Part shown: positions 1 through 4,903 of the stretch, piece by piece | Numbering within the stretch: the stretch's first letter is position 1 | Layout: each line of letters starts with the position of its first letter | Source of the DNA: JBBRFH01 sp038224615 | GTDB taxonomy: Bacteria > Planctomycetota > Phycisphaerae > Tepidisphaerales > Tepidisphaeraceae | Assembly: GCA_038224615.1 (NCBI GenBank) | Contig: JBBRFH010000235.1 | Span: 1 to 5,440 of the forward strand | Reading direction: 5' to 3' | Length of the DNA stretch: 5,440 nt | The notes under the pieces: generated by a model | The model's input: only the letters and a program-made list of their open reading frames with translations | The model's database searches: none | What the model was told of the DNA's origin: nothing | Program-made: the position numbers and the translations under genes

Positions 1-1
1 C

Positions 2-34
2 TTCGCGAAGTTCGGCGTGCAGATGGCGACGTGA
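2..34 (+). CDS. possible 3' end of an upstream gene (fragment)
   Basis: Reading from base 2 gives FAKFGVQMAT followed by a TGA stop at 32-34. The codons look like ordinary coding sequence for a GC-rich genome. Only ten residues are visible, so no family can be named, and the reading could be chance. If it is real, the gap to sugE is 94 bases. Confidence 0.2.
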   Translation, partial: FAKFGVQMAT

Positions 35-116
35 TGGGTGGCGGTGATTTGCATGGGAGGGGCATTCTCGCCGCCGCCCGTGGCGAAGCAACCTCGTGCG
101 GAGACGTGCCCGGGCC

Positions 117-122
117 TAAGAT
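117..122 (+). promoter_or_regulatory. candidate -10 element of sugE (TANNNT type)
   Basis: TAAGAT at 117-122 matches the sigma-70 -10 consensus at 4 of 6 positions and fits TANNNT. It ends 6 bases before the sugE ATG, so transcription would begin at or next to the start codon. No good -35 hexamer is present 16-18 bases upstream. The call rests on position and on the parallel with the DUF433 gene promoter further along. Confidence 0.3.
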
Positions 123-128
123 CAAGCC

Positions 129-455
129 ATGCCCTGGATTATCCTGCTCATCGCCGGCTTGCTCGAAGTGGGCTGGGCCGTCAGCCTCAAGTATTCAAGT
201 GGCTTCACGAAGCTCGGCCCGAGCATCGCCACGCTGATCCTGCTGGCCGGCAGCATGGTCCTCCTGGGCATCGCTGTTCGGTCAGTCCCGCTCGGCACCG
301 CCTACGCGATCTGGACCGGCATCGGCGCCGTCGGCACGGCGATCCTCGGCATCGCCCTTTTCCACGAACCGGCGAGCCTCCCCCGGATCATCTGCATCCT
401 GCTCATCGTCGCCGGCATCCTTGGATTAAAACTCGCCGCGCCAGCGGGGGAGTGA
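129..455 (+). CDS. sugE: SugE/Gdx-type SMR transporter (guanidinium exporter)
   Basis: This encodes a 108-residue inner-membrane protein of the small multidrug resistance family. It is very probably a Gdx/SugE proton-coupled guanidinium exporter, a subtype that can also carry small quaternary ammonium compounds. Four hydrophobic helices lie at about residues 3-20, 32-50, 57-80 and 84-103, the normal length and layout. The essential membrane Glu is E13 in the context [10 protein letters not shown]10, W16, Y59 and W62 are also present, and the segment [11 protein letters not shown] (56-66) is typical of the Gdx subtype rather than EmrE. SMR proteins work as dimers, and a single gene suggests a dual-topology homodimer. 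No Shine-Dalgarno sequence precedes the ATG, and a candidate -10 box lies 6 bases upstream, so the mRNA may be leaderless. A small hairpin is possible at 68-86 (5-bp stem). I found no recognisable guanidine riboswitch in the 94 bases upstream. The family assignment is firm; the substrate is inferred. Confidence 0.93.
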   Translation: MPWIILLIAGLLEVGWAVSLKYSSGFTKLGPSIATLILLAGSMVLLGIAVRSVPLGTAYAIWTGIGAVGTAILGIALFHEPASLPRIICILLIVAGILGLKLAAPAGE

Positions 456-476
456 CCGGCATGGACCGCACAAAAT

Positions 477-494
477 GACGTGCACGACGTGGAC
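477..494 (+). repeat. tandem 9-bp direct repeat between sugE and the DUF433 gene
   Basis: GACGTGCAC at 477-485 is followed directly by GACGTGGAC at 486-494, with one mismatch. The 8-mer TGGACCGC also occurs at 462-469 and 490-497. The pair could be a protein-binding site, but it is about 80 bases upstream of the next promoter and may be chance. Confidence 0.25.
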
Positions 495-496
495 CG

Positions 497-512
497 CCGA
501 TTTGGTCATCGG
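497..512 (+). terminator. weak hairpin after sugE
   Basis: CCGAT (497-501) can pair with ATCGG (508-512) around a 6-base loop. It lies about 40 bases past the sugE stop. There is no T tract after it, so it is at best a weak terminator or 3'-end stabiliser. Confidence 0.2.
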
Positions 513-570
513 GAGTCGATGCCTGCAGCGATGTGCTGGGAGGGGGCGTTGAGGGGAAAGCCGACTGACA

Positions 571-599
571 TGCAAAGGCAGGCAACCGCGTGGTATAAT
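571..599 (+). promoter_or_regulatory. extended -10 promoter of the DUF433/DUF5615 module
   Basis: A perfect TATAAT lies at 594-599 and is preceded by TGG at 591-593, giving a TGn extended -10. Seventeen bases further up, TGCAAA (571-576) matches the -35 consensus at only 3 of 6 positions, which extended -10 promoters tolerate. A closer -35 match, CTGACA at 565-570, is 23 bases away and too far. The expected transcription start is about 606-607, which coincides with the ATG at 607. Confidence 0.62.
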
Positions 600-606
600 C
601 ATTCGT

Positions 607-831
607 ATGCCCACCGAGCGCATCTCTATAGACCCGGCCATCTGTCACGGCAAACCGGTCATTTCGGGAACGCGCGTTCCGGTCTTCGTTCTCCTCAGCG
701 CGATCGCCGGCGGCGACCCGCTGCAGCAGGTCGCCGACGACTACGATCTTACTTTAGAGGACGTCCGGGCGGCGATTGCCTTTGCGGCGCGTGAGATCGC
801 CGAGCAAAGCTACCACGTCGTTCGCCATTGA
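607..831 (+). CDS. DUF433 domain protein, probable antitoxin
   Basis: This encodes a 74-residue protein that is almost entirely one DUF433 domain. The N-terminal signature is clear: DPAICHGKPVISGTRVPV at residues 9-26, matching the family pattern of a conserved C-x-G-x-P followed by GTRxxV. A helix-turn-helix-like second half follows (LQQVADDYDLTLEDVRAAIAFA, about residues 39-60). Small DUF433 proteins are commonly found just before PIN-like DUF5615 genes and are regarded as antitoxins, in which the winged-helix part would bind DNA and the partner. That context is met here, with the DUF5615 gene starting 9 bases after this stop. The start is set by the extended -10 promoter, which places transcription initiation at or 1 base from this ATG. 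There is no Shine-Dalgarno sequence. Autoregulation is likely by analogy with other antitoxins, but I see no convincing operator palindrome. Confidence 0.88.
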   Translation: MPTERISIDPAICHGKPVISGTRVPVFVLLSAIAGGDPLQQVADDYDLTLEDVRAAIAFAAREIAEQSYHVVRH

Positions 832-840
832 GTCATTTGC

Positions 841-1215
841 ATGGACTTCCTCATTGATGCCAGCCTTCCGCGTGGGACGGCCGAGGTCCTTCGGCAGCAT
901 GGGCACGGCGCCACCGACGTCCGCGACATCGGTCTTGGAAGCGCTGCCGACCCGCTGATCGGAGCCCACGCACGCGAAGGCCGGCTTTGTCTGCTCACGG
1001 GCGACAACGATTTTGGCAATATCCGCGACTATCCGCCCGAAATTCACTTCGGCATCGTCGTCGTTCAGGCGCATTCGGTTGGGACGAAATCAGACGTTCT
1101 TGCGTCGATCCAGAGTTTTCTCATGCAGGCCGAAATCATCGACCACCTTGCCGGCCGTCTCGCCGTCATTGATGAGCAAAGAATCCGTTTGCGGCCGTCG
1201 CTCGATTCGCGATAG
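841..1215 (+). CDS. DUF5615 PIN-like protein, probable toxin nuclease
   Basis: This encodes a 124-residue protein of the PIN-like DUF5615 family, which is believed to include metal-dependent RNases acting as toxins. The acidic residues expected for a PIN-type site are visible: D6 in MDFLIDASLP, D37 in AADPLIG, and D55 and D57 in the hallmark LLTGDNDFG (51-59). A central beta-strand segment, GIVVVQ, follows at about 71-76. The C-terminal part (about 85-124) is helical and ends with a basic, Arg-rich tail. The start lies 9 bases after the DUF433 stop. Its only possible ribosome site is a poor TGAG, so translation is probably coupled to the upstream gene. This order, antitoxin first, is usual for toxin-antitoxin pairs. 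The acidic residues appear intact, so an active enzyme is expected, but toxicity is not shown by sequence alone. Confidence 0.86.
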   Translation: MDFLIDASLPRGTAEVLRQHGHGATDVRDIGLGSAADPLIGAHAREGRLCLLTGDNDFGNIRDYPPEIHFGIVVVQAHSVGTKSDVLASIQSFLMQAEIIDHLAGRLAVIDEQRIRLRPSLDSR

Positions 1216-1247
1216 CCGGGCGCCCGCGTTGCCACCAATCACCCACA

Positions 1248-1284
1248 CGCAAGAGCAAGGGATTCGTAATCCCTTGCTCTTGTG
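1248..1284. terminator. strong hairpin between convergent genes, likely bidirectional terminator
   Basis: CAAGAGCAAGGGATT (1250-1264) and its exact reverse complement (1268-1282) form a 15-bp perfect stem around a CGT loop. One G-T wobble and one C-G pair extend it to 1248/1284. It sits between the stop of the DUF5615 gene and the stop of sodA, which face each other. Neither side has a proper T tract, so the stem may work with a factor or as a transcription barrier rather than as a textbook intrinsic terminator. Confidence 0.75.
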
Positions 1285-1309
1285 CGATTAGCGTATCGGC
1301 TTCAACAGC

Positions 1310-1924
1310 TTATTTCTTGCTGTTAAACCGCTGCTCTGCGTCGTTCCAGTTGATGATGTTCCAGAAGGCGGCGATGTAGTCCGGGCGCTTGTTCTGGTAC
1401 TTGAGGTAGTAGGCGTGCTCCCAGACGTCCAGTGCGACGATGGGGGTTTTGTTTTCCATGTATGGGCTGTCCTGATTGGCGGTCGAGGTGACGCTGAGTT
1501 TGCCAGCGCTGTCCTTGACGAGCCCGGCCCAGCCGGAGCCGAAGCGGGTGGTGGCGGCTTTGGTGAACTCTTCCTTGAACTTGTCGCACGAGCCGAAGGT
1601 GGCGTCGATGGCCTTGGCGAGGTTGCCGGCCGGTGCCTTCGGACCGCCGGGGGCGATGAGCTTCCAGAAGATTTCGTGGTTGCTCGCACCGCCGCCGTGG
1701 TTGCGGACGGCGGTCTTGATCGCCTCGGGGACGATCTTCAGGTTGTCGGCCAGCACTTCGTGCAGGTGCTTGCCTTCCAACTCCGGGGCGCTCTCCAAAG
1801 CCTTGTTGTAGTTGGTGACGTAGGTGCCGTAGTGTCTGCCGTGATGGATTTCCATCGTGGTGGCGTCGATGTACGGCTCGAGGGCGTTGGACGGATACGT
1901 GAGGGGTTCTGGCGTGCGAGGCAT
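1310..1924 (-). CDS. sodA: superoxide dismutase, manganese-type (Fe/Mn family)
   Basis: This encodes a 204-residue cytosolic superoxide dismutase that converts superoxide to hydrogen peroxide and oxygen. The four metal ligands are H27 ([10 protein letters not shown]), H83 (SNHEIFW), D166 and H170 (LDVWEHAYY). The gateway-side H31 and Y35 are also present. Second-sphere residues point to manganese rather than iron: GGG at 77-79 where iron enzymes have AAQ, and Q151 in STANQDSP, the position used by MnSODs. A cambialistic enzyme cannot be excluded. The start was placed at 1924, where AGGAG lies 8 bases upstream; an in-frame ATG at 1972 would add 16 residues unlike the family. No signal peptide is seen. 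One oddity is that the second Trp of the usual GSGWAWL motif is Gly (G134, codon at 1523-1525). The gene lies 119 bases after the FapA-family gene and has a candidate promoter of its own. Confidence 0.95.
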   Translation of the reverse strand: MPRTPEPLTYPSNALEPYIDATTMEIHHGRHYGTYVTNYNKALESAPELEGKHLHEVLADNLKIVPEAIKTAVRNHGGGASNHEIFWKLIAPGGPKAPAGNLAKAIDATFGSCDKFKEEFTKAATTRFGSGWAGLVKDSAGKLSVTSTANQDSPYMENKTPIVALDVWEHAYYLKYQNKRPDYIAAFWNIINWNDAEQRFNSKK

Positions 1925-1932
1925 GGTTCGTT

Positions 1933-1937
1933 CTCCT
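1933..1937 (-). promoter_or_regulatory. Shine-Dalgarno of sodA
   Basis: On the minus strand this reads AGGAG, 8 bases before the ATG at 1924. It decides in favour of this start over the in-frame ATG at 1972. Confidence 0.8.
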
Positions 1938-1956
1938 GCTTGTAGTGTTGGAATGG

Positions 1957-1985
1957 ACGGTAGCCCGGTCATCCGTTCAGGTCAA
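1957..1985 (-). promoter_or_regulatory. candidate sigma-70 promoter of sodA
   Basis: On the minus strand TTGACC (1985-1980) is a 5-of-6 match to the -35 consensus. After exactly 17 bases comes TACCGT (1962-1957), a weak -10 of TANNNT form. Transcription would start near 1950, giving a leader of about 26 bases that includes the AGGAG. I saw no clear Fur- or OxyR-like site. Confidence 0.38.
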
Positions 1986-2043
1986 CGTGATACGAGAAGA
2001 GAGTAGTCAGTCCTCGATAGCTGCTTAAGCTTCTTGTGACGGA

Positions 2044-3513
2044 TCAGGCTGGTCTCTGACGCCGGGCGGCTTGGGCGACGTGGTGACGCAGCGTGAGGAT
2101 CGGGTCGTCGGGAACCAGTCGCGTTTCCAGCGGGACTTCCTGCGACGTCTTCGGGTACTTGCAGACGATCGACGGCGTGGTGCGGTCGGTCACGGCGCGA
2201 ATAACCACCGGGCCGCGCAGCGTCATGCGGAGCGCGGCTTCGACGCCGACGAAGCGGATGATGACGCCCGGGTGTGCCAGTTCATGAATCGTTAATTCGC
2301 CGCCGGCGTTGGCGATCAGGCGATCATGGCCGTCGGTCAGCCGCTTGAGCATCGCGCTGGCTTCGGCGTCGGTGGTCTCGGCATCAAAGAGCAACTCGGT
2401 GCAACGCTCTTTCTGCTCCGGGGTCAGTCGCCGAGCGTCAGCCAGCAGCGGCTGGATCGTCCGGCGGACCTTTGCGACGTGTTCGCGGCGGGTCTCGATC
2501 TGCGGAAGCAGCTCGGTGATCAGCTTACGCAGCGCCGGCTCGGCGCCGATCTCGATGACCGTGCGGGTGTGATCCTCGCAACCGATGACCCGGCATTCGA
2601 CGGCCCCGCTCGCAAGGACGGTCGAGGCGTGGATCGTCGCTTGCGGCGCGATCAGGCGTCCGCCGCAGGTGATGGTGGAGCTGGTGATTTCGGAGACAAC
2701 GGTGACATCGCCGCGCGCCTGAACGGTCGCGGTGGCGATGGTTCCAGCGGCGACTTGGCCTCTGGCGACGACGGAGATCGTCTTGCCCGCCGCCATCGCG
2801 ACATGGCCGGTGCGGATCGCGCCCTGGGCGATGATGTCGACGGCGGCGGCGTCCGTCTCCAGCGCGCCCTGCACGTACAGGCAGCCGCCCGCCGTGCAGT
2901 TGACGGAGGTTCCATCCTTGACGCTGCCGCCGACCAGCAGGTCGGTGGCGCACTCCATCGGCACGGGGGTATAGAGATCGAATTCAACGCGCTCGGTCAC
3001 GCCGATGCTGATGCGACCGTCAGCGCCGACGTGTACGACGCCGTCTGATTTTGCGATCAGTGATTGCTGGTCTTTGTCCAGCGCGATGCCGGCGCCGATG
3101 AGTGTGTCGAGCGTGGGCGTGGGCGCCGCTGGACAGGCCACCCCGAAGACGTCGTTGCCGGGCCGGCCGGGCTCGGCGGGCGTGATCGTGGCGACGCGCT
3201 GGCCGGTCTTGGCGAAGGGGGGGCGGGCGCTGGCGAGTTCTTCGACGAGTGTGGCGTGCGGCGGTTGCGGCGCGACGGCGGGCTCGCCCGCGAGCAACGT
3301 GTGCTGCGCGCCGACGGCTAGTCGCTGTTCGCACAAGGCGGCAATTTTGGCCTTGACCGTTTCGTCCAGCGTGAGGTTCTGTGCCGCGAATTCCTTGCAG
3401 ACGTCGGCGGCGTCGAGTCGGATGGAACCGTTGACGTGGCGCGCCATCAACACGACGCGCATGGCGTCGTCGCTGACGGTCACCGAGAAGCGGACCATGG
3501 TTCGTTGTGACAC
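2044..3513 (-). CDS. fapA: FapA-family (DUF342) protein, probable flagellar assembly/polarity factor
   Basis: This encodes a 489-residue protein of the FapA/DUF342 family, with no signal peptide or membrane segment. The family hallmark is TPAEPGRPGNDVFG at residues 111-124, matching the pattern TPpxpGxxGxDvfG. The N-terminal 110 residues form the short alpha/beta region expected before it. Residues about 180-320 are a run of short Val/Ile/Gly/Ala-rich strands, consistent with the family's right-handed beta-helix. Residues about 325-400 are charged and helical, a likely coiled coil, and a small beta-rich C-terminal part follows. The start is a GTG at 3513, because GGAGG lies 8 bases before it; the ATG at 3498 is 23 bases from that site. 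In Vibrio, FapA is linked to polar flagellum assembly, and other DUF342 proteins are poorly known. The position directly after cheX and cheY, 89 bases from cheY, supports a motility or cell-polarity role. The family is sure; the precise function is inferred. Confidence 0.85.
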   Translation of the reverse strand: MSQRTMVRFSVTVSDDAMRVVLMARHVNGSIRLDAADVCKEFAAQNLTLDETVKAKIAALCEQRLAVGAQHTLLAGEPAVAPQPPHATLVEELASARPPFAKTGQRVATITPAEPGRPGNDVFGVACPAAPTPTLDTLIGAGIALDKDQQSLIAKSDGVVHVGADGRISIGVTERVEFDLYTPVPMECATDLLVGGSVKDGTSVNCTAGGCLYVQGALETDAAAVDIIAQGAIRTGHVAMAAGKTISVVARGQVAAGTIATATVQARGDVTVVSEITSSTITCGGRLIAPQATIHASTVLASGAVECRVIGCEDHTRTVIEIGAEPALRKLITELLPQIETRREHVAKVRRTIQPLLADARRLTPEQKERCTELLFDAETTDAEASAMLKRLTDGHDRLIANAGGELTIHELAHPGVIIRFVGVEAALRMTLRGPVVIRAVTDRTTPSIVCKYPKTSQEVPLETRLVPDDPILTLRHHVAQAARRQRPA

Positions 3514-3521
3514 TTGGTGAC

Positions 3522-3526
3522 CCTCC
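3522..3526 (-). promoter_or_regulatory. Shine-Dalgarno that sets a GTG start for the FapA-family gene
   Basis: The minus strand reads GGGAGGG around 3521-3527. The GGAGG core is 8 bases before GTG at 3513. It is too far (23 bases) from the internal ATG at 3498 and lies inside the longer upstream reading, which argues against an earlier start. Confidence 0.75.
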
Positions 3527-3560
3527 CTGTCTCTCTGGGTTTCCCGACCCCGAGCGCCCG

Positions 3561-3579
3561 CTGCCGTCACAAGCGGCAG
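3561..3579 (-). other. hairpin in the cheY-fapA gap
   Basis: CTGCCG (3561-3566) and CGGCAG (3574-3579) form a perfect 6-bp stem with a 7-base loop. It lies in the 89-base gap after the cheY stop. In the direction of transcription it is followed by G-rich sequence and not by T's, so it is more likely an mRNA-stabilising or processing element than an efficient terminator. Confidence 0.35.
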
Positions 3580-3602
3580 GCTTTGGTAACTTTTTCTGCT
3601 TG

Positions 3603-4001
3603 TCAGGCCGCCTTGGCGGCTTGCTGCTGCTGCACGCGGGCGAGCGTCGCCTGGACTTTATCCAGCAGCGCTTCGGGCGTGAATGGCTTGATGATGTAGT
3701 TATTCACGCCGGCCTTGATCGCTTCCACAACGCGGGTCTTTTCCGCTTCGGTGGTACACATGATCAGGGGCGTGGTCTTGTCCTTTTCGCGGATCTTGCC
3801 GACCAGGGTGTGACCGTCCATGTTGGGCATGTTCCAGTCGATCAAGATGACATTAAACGGCTGCTGCCCTGCGGCGGCAATGGCGCTGAGCGCCTCCAGG
3901 CCGTCGCCGGCCTCGCCGAATTCCGTCACATTCATGGCGGCCAGCACTTTCTTCTGGATGTTCCGCATCGTTCGCGAGTCGTCTACAAGCAGGATTCTCA
4001 T
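3603..4001 (-). CDS. cheY: CheY-like single-domain response regulator
   Basis: This encodes a 132-residue receiver domain with no output domain. The acidic pocket is D7 and D8 (ILLVDDS), the phospho-acceptor is D55 in LIDWNMPNMDG, the switch Thr is T83, the switch aromatic is Y102, and the conserved Lys is K105 in IIKPF. The DWNMP motif and overall length are those of true chemotaxis CheY proteins. After the domain there is a short tail rich in Gln and Ala (QQQQAAKAA). The start at 4001 has AGGAG 8 bases upstream; the reading frame continues further upstream without homology. It lies 68 bases after cheX, a predicted phosphatase for CheY-P, and 89 bases before the FapA-family gene, so all three are probably co-transcribed. 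No CheA kinase is in the window. By family it would bind the flagellar switch, but it might act on another partner. Confidence 0.94.
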   Translation of the reverse strand: MRILLVDDSRTMRNIQKKVLAAMNVTEFGEAGDGLEALSAIAAAGQQPFNVILIDWNMPNMDGHTLVGKIREKDKTTPLIMCTTEAEKTRVVEAIKAGVNNYIIKPFTPEALLDKVQATLARVQQQQAAKAA

Positions 4002-4009
4002 GACTGCTA

Positions 4010-4014
4010 CTCCT
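4010..4014 (-). promoter_or_regulatory. Shine-Dalgarno of cheY
   Basis: AGGAG on the minus strand, 8 bases before the ATG at 4001. It selects this start over an in-frame upstream ATG at 4064. Confidence 0.75.
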
Positions 4015-4038
4015 CTACTCGGTGGCCGCGTCAACTGC

Positions 4039-4059
4039 CGGTGCCCGACTTGGGCGCCG
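4039..4059 (-). other. hairpin in the cheX-cheY gap
   Basis: Bases 4039-4046 and 4052-4059 form an 8-base inverted repeat with one mismatch (an A-C pair in the minus-strand RNA) and a 5-base loop. It begins about 10 bases after the cheX stop. No T tract follows, so partial attenuation or mRNA processing is more plausible than full termination. Confidence 0.3.
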
Positions 4060-4069
4060 ACCAAACCCC

Positions 4070-4582
4070 TCAGGCCGCGCAGCGCTGCACTTGCTTAATG
4101 CTGATTTCAACCGCGAAGTCGCCCATCGGCGTTTTGCACGGCACGACCAGGCACGGCACGTCCTTCAGGCGGGCGATGCTGTGCTGGGGACCGATCACCA
4201 CGCTGGGCACGGTGATCGTCGCGCTGACGCCAAGGTCCTTCTTAGCTGACCCCGCGATCATGTTCGCCAGTTCGCCGACGGCGTCGGCGAAGTCGGCGCT
4301 GTACATTTCGAGTTCGACGCCCGCGAAGGCTTCTACCAGTTTCATCGCCGCCGATCCCTGGAAGCTGACGACGACCGAACCGACCAGATCGCCGGAGAAG
4401 CCGATGATCGCCGACACGTCATACATGGTCCCCGGGGACACCTTGATGTGCGGGCGCTCGATCGTCGTCTGCGTACGGACCATGGTGCTGAACACCTGCC
4501 TGACGCTGTTAACGAAGGGGATGATCAGCTTCGGGTTGATCGCCTGCGGGTTTGCGGGCGTTTCGATCACTGCGGTTGACAT
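4070..4582 (-). CDS. cheX: CheX-type CheY-P phosphatase
   Basis: This encodes a 170-residue cytoplasmic protein of the CheC/CheX/FliY phosphatase family, which removes phosphate from CheY-P. The active-site pattern E-x-x-N is clear in DAVGELANMIAG: E104 and N107, followed by the usual M-I-x-G. Only one such motif is present, as in CheX, whereas CheC often has two. Before it come the alternating strands expected of the fold (DVSAIIGFSGDLVGSVVVSF, about 55-74). The C-terminal half carries the strand motif MGDFAVEISI. The start at 4582 has AAGGA 8 bases upstream; ATG codons at 4591 and 4657 are less well placed. Its gene directly precedes cheY, making a complete phosphatase/regulator pair. A role in adapting or ending the CheY signal follows from the family. 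The partner is inferred from adjacency. Confidence 0.91.
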   Translation of the reverse strand: MSTAVIETPANPQAINPKLIIPFVNSVRQVFSTMVRTQTTIERPHIKVSPGTMYDVSAIIGFSGDLVGSVVVSFQGSAAMKLVEAFAGVELEMYSADFADAVGELANMIAGSAKKDLGVSATITVPSVVIGPQHSIARLKDVPCLVVPCKTPMGDFAVEISIKQVQRCAA

Positions 4583-4590
4583 CAGGCGCA

Positions 4591-4595
4591 TCCTT
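4591..4595 (-). promoter_or_regulatory. Shine-Dalgarno of cheX
   Basis: AAGGA on the minus strand, 8 bases before the ATG at 4582. It overlaps the alternative ATG at 4591 and so argues against that start. Confidence 0.7.
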
Positions 4596-4662
4596 CCCAA
4601 GACATTTGATCCGACCCTCCCCGTGTACCCTCGCGACACAACAGGGGAAAGCTCCATTGGTT

Positions 4663-4690
4663 GTTTCGGAAAGGGGCGGCAGCGGCTTTA
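4663..4690 (-). promoter_or_regulatory. weak sigma-28 (FliA)-like candidate promoter of cheX
   Basis: On the minus strand TAAA (4690-4687) is followed after 16 bases by TCCGAAAC (4670-4663). The flagellar sigma-28 consensus is TAAA, about 15 bases, then GCCGATAA; here the -10 matches at 5 of 8. It would start transcription near 4655. I place little weight on it, but it is the only candidate I found upstream of the chemotaxis genes. Confidence 0.2.
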
Positions 4691-4774
4691 TCAGGTGCTG
4701 CGGATTTGTCGGAGCGTCGTCCGGTAATCGGATCGGTGGTCGCGGCCGCGAAGCCCGGGAACGCTCAAGAAGAT

Positions 4775-4867
4775 CGATCCACGAATCTTCACGAATCAGC
4801 ACGAATAAACGCAGGGAAAAAGGATCCAGTTCTGCATTCGTGTGAATTCGTGCAAATTCGGGGATCG
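4775..4867. repeat. palindromic array of CACGAAT units with 10-bp period
   Basis: CACGAAT occurs at 4780-4786, 4790-4796 and 4800-4806, exactly 10 bp apart. The inverse ATTCGTG occurs at 4836-4842 and 4846-4852, with a variant ATTCGGG at 4856-4862, again exactly 10 bp apart. The two 32-base arms (4775-4806 and 4836-4867) pair at about 26 positions, including CGATCC with GGATCG at the outer ends. The 29-base spacer adds GCAG (4811-4814) pairing with CTGC (4832-4835) and a central GGATCC. The 3-base linkers between units mostly do not pair, so the units and their phasing, not simple stem stability, seem to be what is kept. Confidence 0.82.
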
Positions 4868-4888
4868 CATTTTGTCTTTTGATCCTGT

Positions 4889-4903
4889 CCCTCCCCCAGA
4901 GGG
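4889..4903 (-). terminator. small hairpin after the Nudix-like gene
   Basis: CCCTC (4889-4893) pairs with GAGGG (4899-4903) around a 5-base loop, about 32 bases past the Nudix stop. No T tract follows on the minus strand. It may be a degenerate copy of a common CCCTC/GAGGG-type intergenic repeat or a weak terminator. Confidence 0.3.

Noticed and set aside
35..128. Possible guanidine riboswitch upstream of sugE
   Set aside because: I looked for the class I core sequences, the paired ACGR loops of class II and the class III pseudoknot consensus and saw none. The 94 bases are also short for class I, and a -10 box next to the ATG would leave no leader. A covariance-model search would settle it.
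38..478. Open frame overlapping sugE in another frame
   Set aside because: The sugE frame carries all family residues; the other reading is Pro/Arg/His-rich, as expected for a shifted frame.
565..570. CTGACA as the -35 of the DUF433 promoter
   Set aside because: It is 23 bases from TATAAT, too far for a sigma-70 promoter; the extended -10 explains activity without it.
1415..1945. Plus-strand open frame opposite sodA
   Set aside because: It overlaps a complete superoxide dismutase gene with all catalytic residues and shows no family of its own.
2326..3048. Plus-strand open frame of 240 codons opposite fapA, rich in Asp, Gly and Arg
   Set aside because: It is wholly inside the FapA-family gene; its low-complexity composition mirrors the beta-helix codons on the other strand.
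3581..3600. T-rich tract next to the 3561-3579 hairpin read as a plus-strand terminator
   Set aside because: No plus-strand gene ends here; the tract overlaps the stretch just after cheY and is on the wrong side for the minus-strand transcript.
3507..4727. Long plus-strand open frame opposite cheX, cheY and the start of fapA
   Set aside because: It spans three well-supported minus-strand genes and their gaps, has no recognisable domain, and is a by-product of GC-rich codon bias.
4509..4882. Small open frames over the intergenic repeat array
   Set aside because: Their peptides are translations of the CACGAAT units and cheX leader, with no start signal or homology.
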